DNA from: Macrosoma leucophasiata
Taxonomy: Eukaryota > Arthropoda > Insecta > Lepidoptera > Hedylidae
DNA: 64,000 nucleotides
NCBI GenBank assembly: GCA_036365455.1
Contig: JAWQUS010000022.1
Location: forward strand, 2,852,001 to 2,916,000
Direction: 5' to 3'
How positions within the stretch are numbered: the first letter of the stretch is position 1; every line of letters starts with the position of its first letter. Under the pieces are notes generated by a model. That model was not told where the DNA came from. It worked only from the letters and a program-made list of their open reading frames with translations, and made no database searches. A program made the translations under genes and the position numbers. This document shows, in pieces, positions 50,038 through 61,166 of the stretch.

Positions 50038-50475
50038 ACTGGTGGTAGAGCTCCAGAGACGGAGCTCGCGGGCGTAGGCTCCACCACATTACCTAATATA
50101 CTTGCCGCTAAGTGGTAGTGTTCAGCACTACCGTGTTCCGGTCAGGTAGTAATGTATGGCCTTGTAATTTCCGTCACAGAGGCCTTAGGCCTCAGGAGTG
50201 GTAACGCATTTGCATTTTGACCTGGGTCTTTGTGTGGGTGTCTATAGGCTGCAGTCATCACCAGTCAACCACTGCGAGTTTCCCCTGTGTACCAGCATCC
50301 ATACAAGGATCACGCCCCTGACGTTTCGGGGGCAGATAGGCCCGGGGAGTGAGGAAGCCTCGATCTCCGAACCATCCCCCCCTCTGTTGCGCATCACGCG
50401 CGTAGGGAGGGATGATGATTAGTCAGTCAGTCAGAACTGTATGCTTGTTTACCATCTTCATTAATTACATAAAAT
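50038..50475 (+). mobile_element. SINE-A interrupted near its 3' end
   Basis: Pieces 50038-50263 (ACTGGTGGTAGAGCTCC to GCAGTCATCACC) and 50437-50475 (AACTGTATGCTTGTTTACC and tail). About 14 bases of SINE are missing at the junction. Confidence 0.87.
50264..50436 (+). mobile_element. Retroposon 3' fragment with (AGTC)n tail
   Basis: GC-rich GTTTCGGGGGCAGATAGGCC, CGGGGAGTGAGGAAGCC and GCGCGTAGGGAGGGATG, then GATGATTAGTCAGTCAGTCAG. The tandem tail fits a LINE 3' end inserted in SINE-A. Confidence 0.65.
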
Positions 50476-51365
50476 AAATATTACTTACTCATATATTTTT
50501 AAGATATGATTATTCAAAACAATGGGATTTGTGAGGCTAATGAAATTATTGTTTCGATTTGTGTGACTTAAAACGGTTAAAAAAATGACCGAACATCATG
50601 ACGTCACGCGTGATAAAAACACCTGTGAATTAGGTATATTATGGTGAAATCATAACATTTTAAATTATCGTCGTCAATACTGCGTTTTTGTGTAAACATA
50701 ATATGTTGTTGCAAAGCGTAAGAATCAAAAAGTGAAATTATTTTTTATTTTAAACTTAACTTCTTTTTTTTCAAGCCAAAGAATAAAATATTTTTCTTTC
50801 TTTCTTTCTTACTAATCGTCGTCATCTTCCGTATGATTAAAATTATAAGAAATAGAAAATTAAAATTAATGAAGATTGGCTGCAAAGGACTCGAAACCAG
50901 AGGCGTAAAACAAACTATTCAAACATACATTAAAAAAAAAGATCCGGACGAATTGAGAACCTTCTCCTTTTTTTGAAGTCTGTTAAAAAATAGAAGGCGT
51001 ATTATCTTTGTTGATATTTCAATAGAATTCTTGCTGTACATAGCTATTTTGTCGTAACCTGATAGATACGATACAATCATTTTAAGAAAACAGCAATGTA
51101 CTCCTAAATTGGTTTAAAATCTATGGCCACAGAGCACGACTGCTGGAACATAATAAAGCCACAGTATAAGTACATACAGTAGTTTATCGCCTTTGAAGTT
51201 TTACAAAATGCCGCCTTCCTTCATATATGTACATATACCCAAATGCTTCAGGGTTGTCACATTTAGTTTTAAGTTTAATTACGGTCATGTTTCAAATCAG
51301 TTTATGTTGTAAGGTAATCTAAATAGGTAAGAAGAATACCTATAAGAAAAAAAACTCGTAATAAC
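50476..51365. other. Mostly unassigned AT-rich region
   Basis: At 50935-50993 GATCCGGACGAATTGAGAACC and TTTTTTGAAGTCTGTTAAAA match a widespread lepidopteran repeat end. A TTTCTTTCTTTC run lies at 50797-50810. Otherwise nothing recognised. Confidence 0.45.
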
Positions 51366-51597
51366 TATAATAAAGGAAAAACAAATAACACTTCAAGGGT
51401 CGCAACGGATCTGCATTTTAACCTCTGTTCGTTTTTGTGCCAAAATGTCTATAGACTACAGTGTTCACTAACTGTCATATGAACTATACAGAGCTCGTTT
51501 GCCACTGCCATAACAAAAAAACTTTTTACTGGTGGTACAATCCCAGTGTTGGGAGTCGAGGCCGTAGGCACTCGCATTACCTAATTATCTGCCGCCA
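51366..51597 (+). mobile_element. Two SINE-A pieces, old
   Basis: 51366-51515 is a diverged middle to 3' part ending AACAAAAAAAC. 51526-51597 is a head (ACTGGTGGTACAATCCCAG to TATCTGCCGCC), cut by family Q. Confidence 0.75.
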
Positions 51598-52223
51598 AAG
51601 GAGATGTTGCAAAAATGTATGGACCTCCGGCCATGTATTGTACACAATATCATTAAACAGGCAAAATATAAAAACGTTTTTTACACTGCATATTTTCACT
51701 TATTTAGCTTTGTTTGCAGTTACAAAACATTAAACAACCAACATGGCAAATATAACTGGCGATGTCATTTTGACATTTTCGTTTTTTAATTGCTTTTTGT
51801 TTTGATTATATAGTACTTGGAGAAAAAGTAATATTTTCTAAATATTATCGTAATCGATTTTATATGTTAATATTATTCTAATCGATTTCTAATTAAAAAA
51901 AACAATATCGGCACTTCTATAAATTGATCGATTCGATATATAGTTTTTTTTAATAATATGTGAGCATTAATTTAATACTAGTGCAAGTAAGATACAGATA
52001 GCATTAGTTTTGTTTTATCTATATAAGTACTATTCCAAGCGTCGGCTATATCGCCGCCATGTTGAACATGGTTGAAAAAGATAAAATCGTTTGAATAAAA
52101 TGTGGTTGTAACTCTAAAATATATTCTTGAATAAATTAATTGTATTTTTTTCGGATTCCTCTTTAATTTACCCATCTTTTGAGGATATGTACGAACCAGA
52201 GCCGAGCTCGCAACATCTCCTTT
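51598..52223. mobile_element. Family Q TIR element, copy 2
   Basis: AAAGGAGATGTTGCAAAAATG to CTCGCAACATCTCCTTT. About 145 bases longer than copy 1 owing to AT-rich sequence around 51850-52030 (ATCGATTT-containing). It lies inside a SINE-A head. Confidence 0.82.
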
Positions 52224-52507
52224 AACAGTATCTAGTGTTCACCAAGTCTGCCAGCCTGCCATTCTCCCAGTCTACAAAGTAGGTAGTATGCCGGTTTTCA
52301 AGTCTAATATTCTACCAATCTTTTTATCTGCCGTCCATCCGAATAACATACAAAGTAAAATATCTGTAGAGATTCACTAGAAATAAGACTCGACGAAGAA
52401 ATCTATTTCGTACGTACAGATTAAAAAAAAAAACACTAGGTGCGATGCTAATAACGTACTAACTATTATGTAAATATATAAAGTGAGAAATAAAACAGAT
52501 ATCATTA

Positions 52508-52668
52508 AAGAAAAAATGGAAAGAAAAATTTGACTTCAGGCGAAACTCGGAATCTAGTCCAGCCGCCCTTCCAATTGAGCCAAATTAAGTCAAATTTTTC
52601 TTTACATTTTTCTTTAAAATAAAATATATTTCACAAGCATGTGTTAATGCGAAATAATATAAAACAGA
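52508..52668. mobile_element. Family H fold-back, copy 3, short
   Basis: AAAGAAAAAATGGAAAG, GACTTCAGGCGAAACTCGG, CCAATTGAGCC, then AAGTCAAATTTTTCTTTAC inverted. The tRNA-like block is collapsed by deletions. Confidence 0.75.
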
Positions 52669-53222
52669 TATCATTAATAAATCAACATTAGAACGAATAT
52701 TAAGAGTAAAGATATCATCAAATTCTTCAATATCATGTTTCCAAAAACTTAGTCTAGGAAATATTTAAATCTCGCACCCCTTATCGCTCAGTACCAAGTA
52801 GTTGCTAGTTTTTGTATTGGCTACTTGCTACCGCACCCTCCCTCCCTCGCGTCGCACGCCCCGCACGATTGCTCTCACTCTGACATTACACGTTCGTTGG
52901 ATGACTGGTAGGTAATTAACATGTTCCTTTTCTTTAGACTGTGATAAAGCTGTGAAAATATTCACAATGGATAGATTAGAATGTTGTGACGGGGCAAATT
53001 AACATAAAACCTTGATGTTCAATGGGATATCACAAATTGTTTACCGTGCCAGATCCGTGGAGAAACGGATCCGTCATGACCTAAATATTGACGAAACGAA
53101 ATGGCCTTTATTTGAATGGTTTACAGTTCATAATTGCAATTCGTCATTTGATTGCCAAAATTTTTCCATTGGGTCATTTCACAAGGTTAATTTTGAATGA
53201 AAAAGAACTAAGTAGAGTCTAT
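52669..53222. other. Unique region with GC-rich core
   Basis: 52790-52910 is CpG- and CCCTCC-rich and is followed by GATGACTG/GTAGGTAATT, a possible donor, so a promoter or first exon is conceivable. A 62-codon plus frame (53012-53200) has no homology. Confidence 0.3.
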
Positions 53223-53366
53223 CCCCTTATTTATAAACGTCATTAGATACGTTTTAGCTTTAGAATGCTTTGTCTTAGTCAGTTGCATTGTCAAATGTGT
53301 AGGATAGAAAAAGACAAAGGAGAGATTAGCAACACTTTAGCTAAAATACGTCTAAGAATAAGGGGG
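53223..53366. mobile_element. Family F MITE, copy 4 (TSD TAT)
   Basis: CCCCTTATTTATAAACGT and ACGTCTAAGAATAAGGGGG, with TAT on both sides. Confidence 0.83.
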
Positions 53367-53374
53367 TATATGTA

Positions 53375-53479
53375 TACATATAAAAATCAAATGCTGTTCG
53401 TTAGTCTCGCTAAAACTCGAGAACGGGTGAACCGATTTGGCTAATTTTGGTTTTGAATGATTTTTGGAAGTCCAGGGAA
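53375..53479 (+). mobile_element. Family M fragment
   Basis: TGCTGTTCGTTAGTCTCGC, CGGGTGAACCGATTTGGC and GATTTTTGGAAGTCCAGGG. A SINE-B follows directly. Confidence 0.5.
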
Positions 53480-53480
53480 G

Positions 53481-53656
53481 GTAACTTCACGCTGTAATCC
53501 CCGAAGGGGTACACATAGGTAAATGCATGCATTCAAGCATACATGCAAAAACCCACGATTCGCCGGTTCACGATTCACGATTTTAAACCCGGGAATCGAA
53601 CCCAGGACCGCGGCCTAGTAGTAGTGGCCTGCTAACACTAGGCTACTGAGGCAGTT
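53481..53656 (-). mobile_element. SINE-B with large internal deletion
   Basis: Tail part to CACGATTCGCCGGTTCACG, then directly the head GGGAATCGAACCCAGG and CACTAGGCTACTGAGGCAG. About 140 bases of body are missing. Confidence 0.85.
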
Positions 53657-53874
53657 GAAGCTGATTACTTGTTATGGCTTTGTTCCATTAGGTATTATTA
53701 CTACAATTATGAAGTCCCCCTATTTTCTCTGTCTGTATGTATGCGCTAATCTCGGAAAGTGGGGAACGGATTTTGTTATTGTTTGAAAGTTGGAAAGAGG
53801 GTTTTCTGATGAAGGTTTTTATCTATAATTTATCAATATCGTACTTATATGTATTTTGTGAGAAATCACGGTGT

Positions 53875-53965
53875 TTAGGGGTCCGTAGTATACAAGGAAC
53901 CCTTATAGTTTCGCCATGTCCGTCTGTCCGTCAGTCCGTCCGTCCGTCCGCGGTTTGGACTCTCT
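53875..53965 (+). repeat. Fragment of the TTCCGTAGTAAAC... repeat
   Basis: GGGGTCCGTAGTATACAAGG, AACCCTTATAGTTTCGCC and a CCGTCCGTCCG run. Confidence 0.75.
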
Positions 53966-54020
53966 CCAAAATGTTACCCTCGAAAATTAGTAACACGACT
54001 ACTCAATATATATGTATACC

Positions 54021-54435
54021 TACAAGCTGTGCCCGCGACTTCGTTCGCGTGATAATTTATGATTGTTCAGTATCTACCCGGACAAAGTCGTGGGCGCAGC
54101 TAGTATTAAAGTAGCCTATGTTACTCCTTATCCAATCTACTTATTTGTGTGTAGGTATGTGTGTATGTATGGATGTATGGAGATAAAAGTAGCCTAAGTT
54201 ACTCCTTATCACATCAGCTATCTGCCAGTGAAAGTCCTCTCAAAATCGGTCCAGTCGTTCCCAAGATTAGCCCCGCCAAACGGACAGACAGACAGAAAGA
54301 CAGACAGACAGACAAAAATTGTAAAAAATGTTTTGGTATACCTATGTACCGTGTATACATACATATGCATTTAGTAAAAAGCGGTTATTTTAATATTACA
54401 AACAGACACTCCAATTTTATTTATTTGTATAGATA
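54021..54435 (+). mobile_element. Family C, complete copy with internal duplication
   Basis: CAAGCTGTGCCCGCGACTTC, GTGGGCGCAGCTAGTATTAAAG, a 60-base insertion or partial duplication (AAAGTAGCCTATGTTACTC, then AAAGTAGCCTAAGTTACTC), GACA run and ACAGACACTCCAATTTTA. Confidence 0.78.
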
Positions 54436-54744
54436 TTATAGGTACCTACCTAGGTACCTGTATCATTTGGTGGCAGAGATAGTAGGTAAATACATAGTAA
54501 TGATGCCTACGCCCTCGGATACCTTTGGGACTCTACCAGTAAAAATTATTACTATATTAAATTATAATTTAACCATGATTTTATCTACCTAAATCTATTT
54601 ATTATTTTCAGTTAGCCTTATCTTTCCATTCGAGTACTGTGTATACAGTTACTATACTTACTAAATTAAATAATTAAACACTTTCGAAGTCAAACAACAA
54701 TGCAAATAAAATATATCTTGTTGTAAATACTTGCGTAATTACAA
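54436..54744. other. Unassigned spacer
   Basis: GATACCTTTGGGACTCTACC near 54518 may be a very old SINE-A head. Nothing else recognised. Confidence 0.35.
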
Positions 54745-54948
54745 ACATATTATATATATAAATCTTAATATATATAAATCTCGTGTCACAATGTTTGTCC
54801 TCAATGGATTCCTAAACCACTTAACCGACTATAATAAAATTCGCACACCATGTGCAGTTCGATCCAACTTGAGAGATAGGATAGCTTACATTACGCTATG
54901 ACTAATAGGAGCAGAGCAGCGCGGGCGAAGCCGGGGCGGGCCGCTAGT
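54745..54948 (+). mobile_element. Family O copy
   Basis: ATAAATCTTAATATATATAA to GCGGGCGAAGCCGGGGCGGG and CCGCTAGT. Almost identical to 4150-4337. Confidence 0.8.
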
Positions 54949-55049
54949 AATAATATATGTTTCAACAAAGGAGAGAAAAGCGACAGGAGTAGGGTTGCGT
55001 TATTATATTCTATACTAAAAAATATTACATAGTTGAAGAAAATTAATTT

Positions 55050-55208
55050 ACGGCCCCGTAATAACTTACCACAGAGACATATCAACTAAGGTCTTAGGGG
55101 TGGCAACGCATCTGCATTTTGAATTCTGGTCTGTGTGTCTATAGGCTGCAGTCATCACTTAACATCTATGTGAACTGCATGCTTGTTTGCCACCTTCATT
55201 ACATAAAA
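55050..55208 (+). mobile_element. SINE-A 3' part
   Basis: ACGGCCCCGTAATAACTTAC to CTTCATTACATAAAAAAATAC. A CATAACAACTAAGG-type subfamily. Confidence 0.85.
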
Positions 55209-55252
55209 AAATACTAAAATACAACCTTATGTTATGTGTATTGCACTACAAG

Positions 55253-55478
55253 TATATACTTGCCGCTAAATGGTAGTGTTCAGCACTATCGTGTTCCGGT
55301 CCGGTGGTAATTTTCGGCCCTGTGATTTCTGGCACAGAGGCGTAACACCTTAGGCCTCAGGAGTGGTAACGCATCTGCACTTTGACCTTGGTCTTTGTGT
55401 GGGTGTCTATAGGCTGCAGTCATCACTTAACATCAATGTGAACTGCATGCTTGTTTGCCACTTTCATTACATAAAAAA
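55253..55478 (+). mobile_element. SINE-A lacking its head
   Basis: ATACTTGCCGCTAAATGG to TTTCATTACATAAAAAATAA, in tandem with the previous fragment. Confidence 0.88.
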
Positions 55479-55599
55479 TAAACAAAAAGTAAATAATAAA
55501 CTGTACATTATTCACAACTGTTATTGTACCTATAGGTATCTTTCTTGTTTATGTTTTTATAGTGGTAGGTGAGCCCAGGATGCTATCTATTTTTGGATT

Positions 55600-56084
55600 T
55601 ACTCGAGCGCATCAGATTAAGTTATGGGAGCTACCTGTAAACCTGTCGGTTACCTCAATTAAATCTAAGGTTTGTAGATAGGGCCGCGCCCGTAAAAAAA
55701 AATCAAATGGTCACTACGATCTTACTCATCTTCCGAATCGTCTGAATTTTGGATAGGAGCATTTTTTGGTCACATTTTACACCCTCTCAGAATATCTGAC
55801 ACGCTCTTGACCGATGACGTTGATGTCGCGCCCTTTTCAAAAACATTTGATTCTTTCAAAAATGAAAGTGAAAAATTAATCAAGAATTTCAGATACTCAG
55901 AGAGTATGTAAAGTGAACTCAATCAAAGCTCCCATCCAATATTCTGATTTGGATGCGAGGCAAGCTCGTGGCGGTAGCTCTAAGGTTTCGGCCCTTTATG
56001 GCAATCTTAGATTTGGTGGAAGTACTGAACAGGGTGCAAGGTATCTCCTATATCTTAATCTGACGCGCTGGAGTAAATTGAAAA
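55600..56084. mobile_element. Family Z TIR element
   Basis: TTTACTCGAGCGCATCAGATTA at the left and CTTAATCTGACGCGCTGGAG at the right, inverted. Internal CAGAATATCTGACACGCTC and CAGATACTCAGAGAG motifs. No frame. Confidence 0.7.
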
Positions 56085-56552
<468 letters not shown>

Positions 56553-56649
56553 TTAAAAATATGCATGCTTATTTGCCACTTGCCACCTACATTAAAATGA
56601 AGATGAGTTGATCGAAGGTCTAGGCAAACAATCATGCAGTTTTTTTTTT

Positions 56650-56990
56650 TTATTCTCCGTTTAAAGAGCTTGGTCAAAGACCATGACGCGCTATAAGTCT
56701 ATACGTTCACATGAATTACATTATTCCTTTTAAAAAAATAATTAAACAACGTTAGCTCATTGACAATTGATATAGTTGCAACAGTATTCTGGCGTCATTC
56801 GTAGAAGGGTCTGCCAGGACACTGTTGCAATGTCATATTTCTAATGAAGCCCTGCGATGAGCCTCACCCCGAACACATTCAACCAAAATATGGTATACGT
56901 CTTCCACTTTACCACATATACTACAACTAGGGGTATCAAATTGATTCATTAAGAATTTAAACTACATGTCCGAAGCGAAGTCTCATCAAA
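56650..56990 (-). pseudogene. LINE ORF2 C-terminal fragment with zinc knuckle
   Basis: The minus strand reads LMRLRFGHV, a break, then DTPSCSICGKVEDVYHILVE and CVRGEAHRRASLEI before a stop: C-x2-C-x8-H-x4-C with the preceding RLRFGH block, as at the C-terminus of Jockey-like LINEs with an RNase H domain. The 3' UTR continues left to a T-rich stretch near 56640. Frame breaks make it dead. Confidence 0.65.
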
Positions 56991-56995
56991 AACTT

Positions 56996-57292
56996 ACTGG
57001 TGGTAGAGCTTCAGTGACGGAGCTCGCGGGCGTAGGCACCACCGCATTACCTAATATACTTGCCGCTAAATGGTAGTGTTCAGCACTATCGTGTTCCGGT
57101 CAGGTGGTAATGTACGGCCCTGTAATTTCCGGCACAGAGGCATAACACCTTAGGCCTCAGGAGTGGTAACGCATCTGCATTTTGACCTTGGTCTTCATGT
57201 GGGTGTCTATAGGATGCAGTCATCACTTAACATCAATGTGAACTGCATGCTTGTTTGCCACGCCCATTACATAAAAAAAAAATAAAAAAAAA
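56996..57292 (+). mobile_element. SINE-A, full length
   Basis: ACTGGTGGTAGAGCTTCAG to GCCCATTACATAAAAAAAA and a mixed A/T tail. Confidence 0.93.
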
Positions 57293-57547
57293 ATGCAGTT
57301 CACATTGATGTTAAGTGATGACTGCTGCCTATAGACACCCACACAAAGACCAGAGGTCAAAATGCAGATGCGTTGCCACCCCTGAGACCTTAGTTGTTAT
57401 GTCTCTGTGATACTCGTAGTTATTACGGGGACATACATTACCACCTAACCGGAACACGATAGTGCTGAACACTACCATTTGGCGGCAGATAAATTACGTA
57501 ATGCGGTGGTGCCTACGCCCGCGAGCTCCTACACTGGAACACTACCA
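57293..57547 (-). mobile_element. SINE-A, variant subfamily
   Basis: Directly joined to the A tail of the previous copy. It begins at TGCAGTTCACATTGATG, so its own tail is missing, and runs to CTGGAACACTACCACC. Confidence 0.88.
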
Positions 57548-57648
57548 CCAATCTATACAAATAAATAAAATTGTAATGTCTGTTTGTAATATAAAAATAA
57601 CCGCTTTTTACGAAATGCATATGTATGTATACACGCGGGCACGGCTAG
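57548..57648 (-). mobile_element. Family C fragment
   Basis: ATACAAATAAATAAAATTG, AACCGCTTTTTACGAAATGC, then CACGCGGGCACGGCTAG. The middle of the element is missing. Confidence 0.7.
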
Positions 57649-57649
57649 T

Positions 57650-57939
57650 TTTTTTTTTTTCTTTTTTATGTAATAAAAGTGGCAAACAAGCATGCAGTTC
57701 ACATTGATGTTAAGTGATGACTGCAGCCTATAGACACCCACACAAAGACCAGAGGTCAAAATGCAGATGCGCTGCCACTCCTGAGGTGTTATGGCCTCTG
57801 TGCCTGAAATTACAGGGCCGTACATTACCACCTGACCGGAACACGATAGTGCTGAACACTACCATTTAGCGGCAAGTATATTAGGTAATGCGGCGGTGCC
57901 TACGCCCGCGAGCTCCGTCACTGGAGCTCTACCACCAGT
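57650..57939 (-). mobile_element. SINE-A, full length
   Basis: T-run (interrupted by C), GTGGCAAACAAGCATGCAG, to GGAGCTCTACCACCAGT. Confidence 0.93.
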
Positions 57940-58182
57940 AAAACATGAATAACTCGTTACTCTCAACAACGGGGCTCATGTTAAAATGGAAGGGTTATCA
58001 TGGTTTGCAAAGTGTAACAAGACCATTTTATCATTATCTAACATTTGCAACTATTCTCTCAGTCATGAGGGTCACGTTACAATTGTCATTTAATCACTGT
58101 GTGCATAGTTTTATTACAATCACACAGATTAATGTATTGAGAGGCCAATTGATGTTGGATTGCATGTGGGTCAATGACATTA
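57940..58182. other. Unassigned spacer
   Basis: No repeat match. The 90-codon plus frame here shows no domain. Confidence 0.35.
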
Positions 58183-58620
58183 GAAATAGAAATAGAAAAT
58201 ATTTTTATTTCGAATAGATCTTTACAGATACTTTCAAAACGTCAATAAATCATAAACTACCTAGAGCGAATAACCATTACATATAGTAAAGAAAAATCAT
58301 ATATTAATAGTAAATTAAAAATTAAAATTTAAATTATTTGGTTAAAACATAATAATCATAAAATTTTTCAATTCCTTCAATGATAATAAATGAAGAAAAA
58401 GAAAAACTTATTCGTCAAGATCAATGTTATTCACTTAGCAGAGTTCCAAGTGCAGTCACTACTGAGAAGAACTCCGCTACCCAACAAACTCAGTAAGAGC
58501 TCTTTTAAATGAAAGCTTAAATCTAGTACAGATTATCGTGAAAAATCAAATAATGTCAACGTCCATAGCATAGATGCAAATAAACTGCTGATAATAAATA
58601 ACTGCTGCAAATAAATTTAA
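58183..58620 (-). mobile_element. Family S repeat, near complete
   Basis: The TAGAAATAGAAAATATTTTT tail side on the left, CACTTAGCAGAGTTCCAAG in the middle and GCATAGATGCAAATAAACTGC on the right. Confidence 0.7.
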
Positions 58621-58721
58621 TGCTGTATTTAATTGGGTTAAATTGTTTAATAATTATACGCGTATGTTTATTGCGTAATTTATCTAGATATCTCTACCTA
58701 CTTACTAGTCTTATTAGTGAC

Positions 58722-58805
58722 TAGCTGTGCCCGCGACTTTGTCCGCTTGAGAATTATGATTGTTCAGTATCTACCCGGACGAAGTCGTGGGCGCAGCTAG
58801 TATAA
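58722..58805 (+). mobile_element. Family C hairpin end
   Basis: CTAGCTGTGCCCGCGACTTT to GGACGAAGTCGTGGGCGCAG and CTAGTATAAAAG, then cut by SINE-B. Confidence 0.65.
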
Positions 58806-58807
58806 AA

Positions 58808-59052
58808 GTTGCCTCAGTAGCCTAGTGGTAGCAGGACACTTCTACTACGTTAGGGTCCTGGATTCGATTCCCAGATCGGGGGCTATTAGAGATAAGGGTG
58901 TAAAATCCTTTATCTCTGGTTCTATTGGGATTTTTCAATTTTCAGTAAGTTTCAGCAGTTGGTAATGTGCCCGGGGATGTCAAAAGGTGAGCCACCTGTT
59001 AGGTAGGAACATGTGCCAAAACGAAACCGACAAAACGTGGGTGTTTGCATGT
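58808..59052 (+). mobile_element. SINE-B, 3'-truncated
   Basis: GTTGCCTCAGTAGCCTAGTG, GATTCGATTCCCAGATCGG, and the body to AACGTGGGTGTTTGCATG, where a SINE-A takes over. Confidence 0.9.
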
Positions 59053-59332
59053 CTTTTTAAGTAACGGAAGTGGCATGCAGTTCACATTGCTGTTAAGTGA
59101 TGACTGCAGCCTATAGACACCCACGCAAAGACCAAGGTCAAAATGCAGATGCGTTACCACTCCTGAGGCCTAAGGTGTTTTGCCTCTGTGCCGGAAATCA
59201 CAGGACCGTATATTACCTACCACCTGTCCGGAACACGATAGTGCTGAACACTACCATTTAGCGGCAAGTACATTAGGTAATGCGGTGGTGCCTACGCGCG
59301 CGAGCTCCGTCACTGGAGCTCTACCACCAGTA
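59053..59332 (-). mobile_element. SINE-A, full length bar a small gap
   Basis: GTAACGGAAGTGGCATGCAG lacks the CAAACAAG segment. It runs to GGAGCTCTACCACCAGT. Confidence 0.92.
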
Positions 59333-59690
59333 AAAATTGTATGCTTGAATATAATATGCTTCGGGGATTTCAATGGACTCAGAAGCATCTACGAATTTTG
59401 GTAAATAAAAAATAACAAATTAATTTTGTCTAAGCTGGTGATGATATGATGGTGTGGTCGCTAAGGTAGCACCTTACCAAAGTGCGCAAAAATCAATAAT
59501 CCAATGGAAAGTGCGTGCGAAGTGGCCATCAATCTAGTCTGATAACGGCTGACCTAGTTGTCTTAGAGGTTTGTGATCGAAATGGCTTTGTATATTTTTT
59601 ATGACATGTGGCAGCATGTGAATGTGACACTGACAACTCCTCCGCCTTCTATGCTTTACCAACAGTGTAAGGTTAATCTATACATAATAC
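59333..59690. other. Unassigned spacer
   Basis: A plus frame from 59573 (MIEMALYIFYDMWQHVN) runs into a family M repeat and has no support. Confidence 0.35.
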
Positions 59691-59955
59691 TAGCTGACCC
59701 GGCAAACTTCGTATTGCCTCAGAATGAAATAAGGTGTCAAAGGTTTGATAGATACGGACTATTTGTATGGAAAAATAAAATTGTGGTTTTTACTGTTTCC
59801 CTTCAATTTCTTCATATTTTCTTACCTTTTAAACCTTCCCTAGACTTCCAAAAATCATTCAAAACCAAAATTAGCCAGATCGGTGAAGAATGGCTTCACG
59901 CGTGATGCTGTGACCAAGGAAAACGGGTTGCATTTTTATACATTTATATAGACGT
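59691..59955 (+). mobile_element. Family M, CTAGCTGACCCGGCAAAC type
   Basis: ACTAGCTGACCCGGCAAACTTC, GATACGGACTATTTGTATGG, CTTCCAAAAATCATTCAAAACC and CAGATCGGTGAAGAATGGC. Confidence 0.65.
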
Positions 59956-60261
59956 GGCCGGCTATGCTCAGACCAAAAATTTAAAAAGTGGAAATAATTG
60001 AATTATACGGTATTTCGTTCACTACAAAATAAATTAAATTAATTTTAAAGCGTCAACAACACGTGGTAATTATGCTGTTAAAATGTAGCTTATATGACAC
60101 GTTTGTAGATTTACCATAGCAGCGCCATCTATTGATTACTTACTCAACCCAGTCGAAAGGTATCGACATCTGTTAGAATCATTTGGAGTTAACAGATAAT
60201 TGTGACTGTCAAATAATAACGGACAAATAATTAGCAATAAATTAAAATTCCGACTATAATT
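59956..60261. other. Unassigned spacer with CTCF-like core
   Basis: AGCAGCGCCATCTATTG at about 60119 shares the motif found in family H spacers. Nothing else recognised. Confidence 0.35.
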
Positions 60262-60395
60262 TGAGATTTAAACTATCCTATCTCTCAAGTTGGATCGAAC
60301 TGCACATGGTGTGCGAATTTTATTATAATCGGTTAAGTGGTTTAGGAGTCCATTGAGGACAAACATTGTGACACGAGATTTATATATATTAAGAT
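60262..60395 (-). mobile_element. Family O, minus, hairpin end missing
   Basis: AAACTATCCTATCTCTCAAG to CACGAGATTTATATATATTA. Confidence 0.75.
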
Positions 60396-60589
60396 AATAA
60401 AACAATAAAACCCGCGTGTCTCTACATTGTATATATTTACGAAAAACCAATTGGGGGCAATGTTAAAAGAGTATTAAAACACTTTTCAATGATTTTTAAA
60501 TTTTTTGTCCGTCTGTTTGTCCCGGCTAATCTCCGAAGATACTGGACGGATTCGAATAAAACTTTTTGTGATGTATATATACTAAGCCT

Positions 60590-60732
60590 GGCCAACATTT
60601 AGGCTACTTTTTACTGCGGGAAAATCACTAATTCCCACGGGAATCTCTACATTTAATTTCATTTTCCTATACATTATCAAACCTTTGACACATTATTTCA
60701 TTGTGAGGCAATACGACGTTTGCCGGGTCAGC
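60590..60732 (-). mobile_element. Family M, minus copy
   Basis: AATCACTAATTCCCACGGG, AATACGACGTTTGCCGGGTC and AGCTAGT. Confidence 0.6.
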
Positions 60733-60925
60733 TAGTCTATAATATAAAAATAATTCGGGTTTTCCTTCCTGACAGTATAACTCCAGAACGCAAGAACCGA
60801 TTTCCACGGTTTTGCATTCGTTGGAAAGGTCTCGGGCTCCGTAAGGTTTATAGCAAAGAAAATTCAGTAAAAATTATTTATAACACGACATCCACGCGGG
60901 CGAAGCCGCGGGCAACAGCTAGTAG
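60733..60925 (+). mobile_element. Family N, Helitron-like, complete
   Basis: TCTATAATATAAAAATAATTC, CGGGTTTTCCTTCCTGAC, TCCAGAACGCAAGAACCG, GGAAAGGTCTCGGGCTCCG, and a terminal GCGGGCGAAGCCGCGGGC hairpin followed by AACAGCTAGT. Confidence 0.75.
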
Positions 60926-60939
60926 TTTATATTTTAACT

Positions 60940-61150
60940 AGCTGACCCGGAAAACTTCGTATTGCTTCGCAATTAAATAATGTGTCAAACATTGATATAC
61001 AAAAAACCCAAAGGTTTGATATATGTATATACGGACTATTTGTATGGGAAAATGAAATTGTGGTTTTTATCTTTTCCCTTCAATTTCTTCATATTTTCTC
61101 AACTTTTAATCCTTTCCTGGACTTCCAAAAATCATTCAAAACCAAATTCT
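60940..61150 (+). mobile_element. Family M copy
   Basis: ACTAGCTGACCCGGAAAAC, TACGGACTATTTGTATGGG and CTTCCAAAAATCATTCAAAACC. Confidence 0.65.
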
Positions 61151-61166
61151 CCGTCACTGGAATTCT

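Noticed and set aside
53012..53200. 62-codon plus frame as an exon
   Set aside because: No acceptor or donor at suitable places and no recognisable domain.
59573..59905. 110-codon plus frame starting MIEMALYIFYDMWQ
   Set aside because: The second half is family M repeat. The first 33 codons have no homology I recognise and no confirmed splice site.
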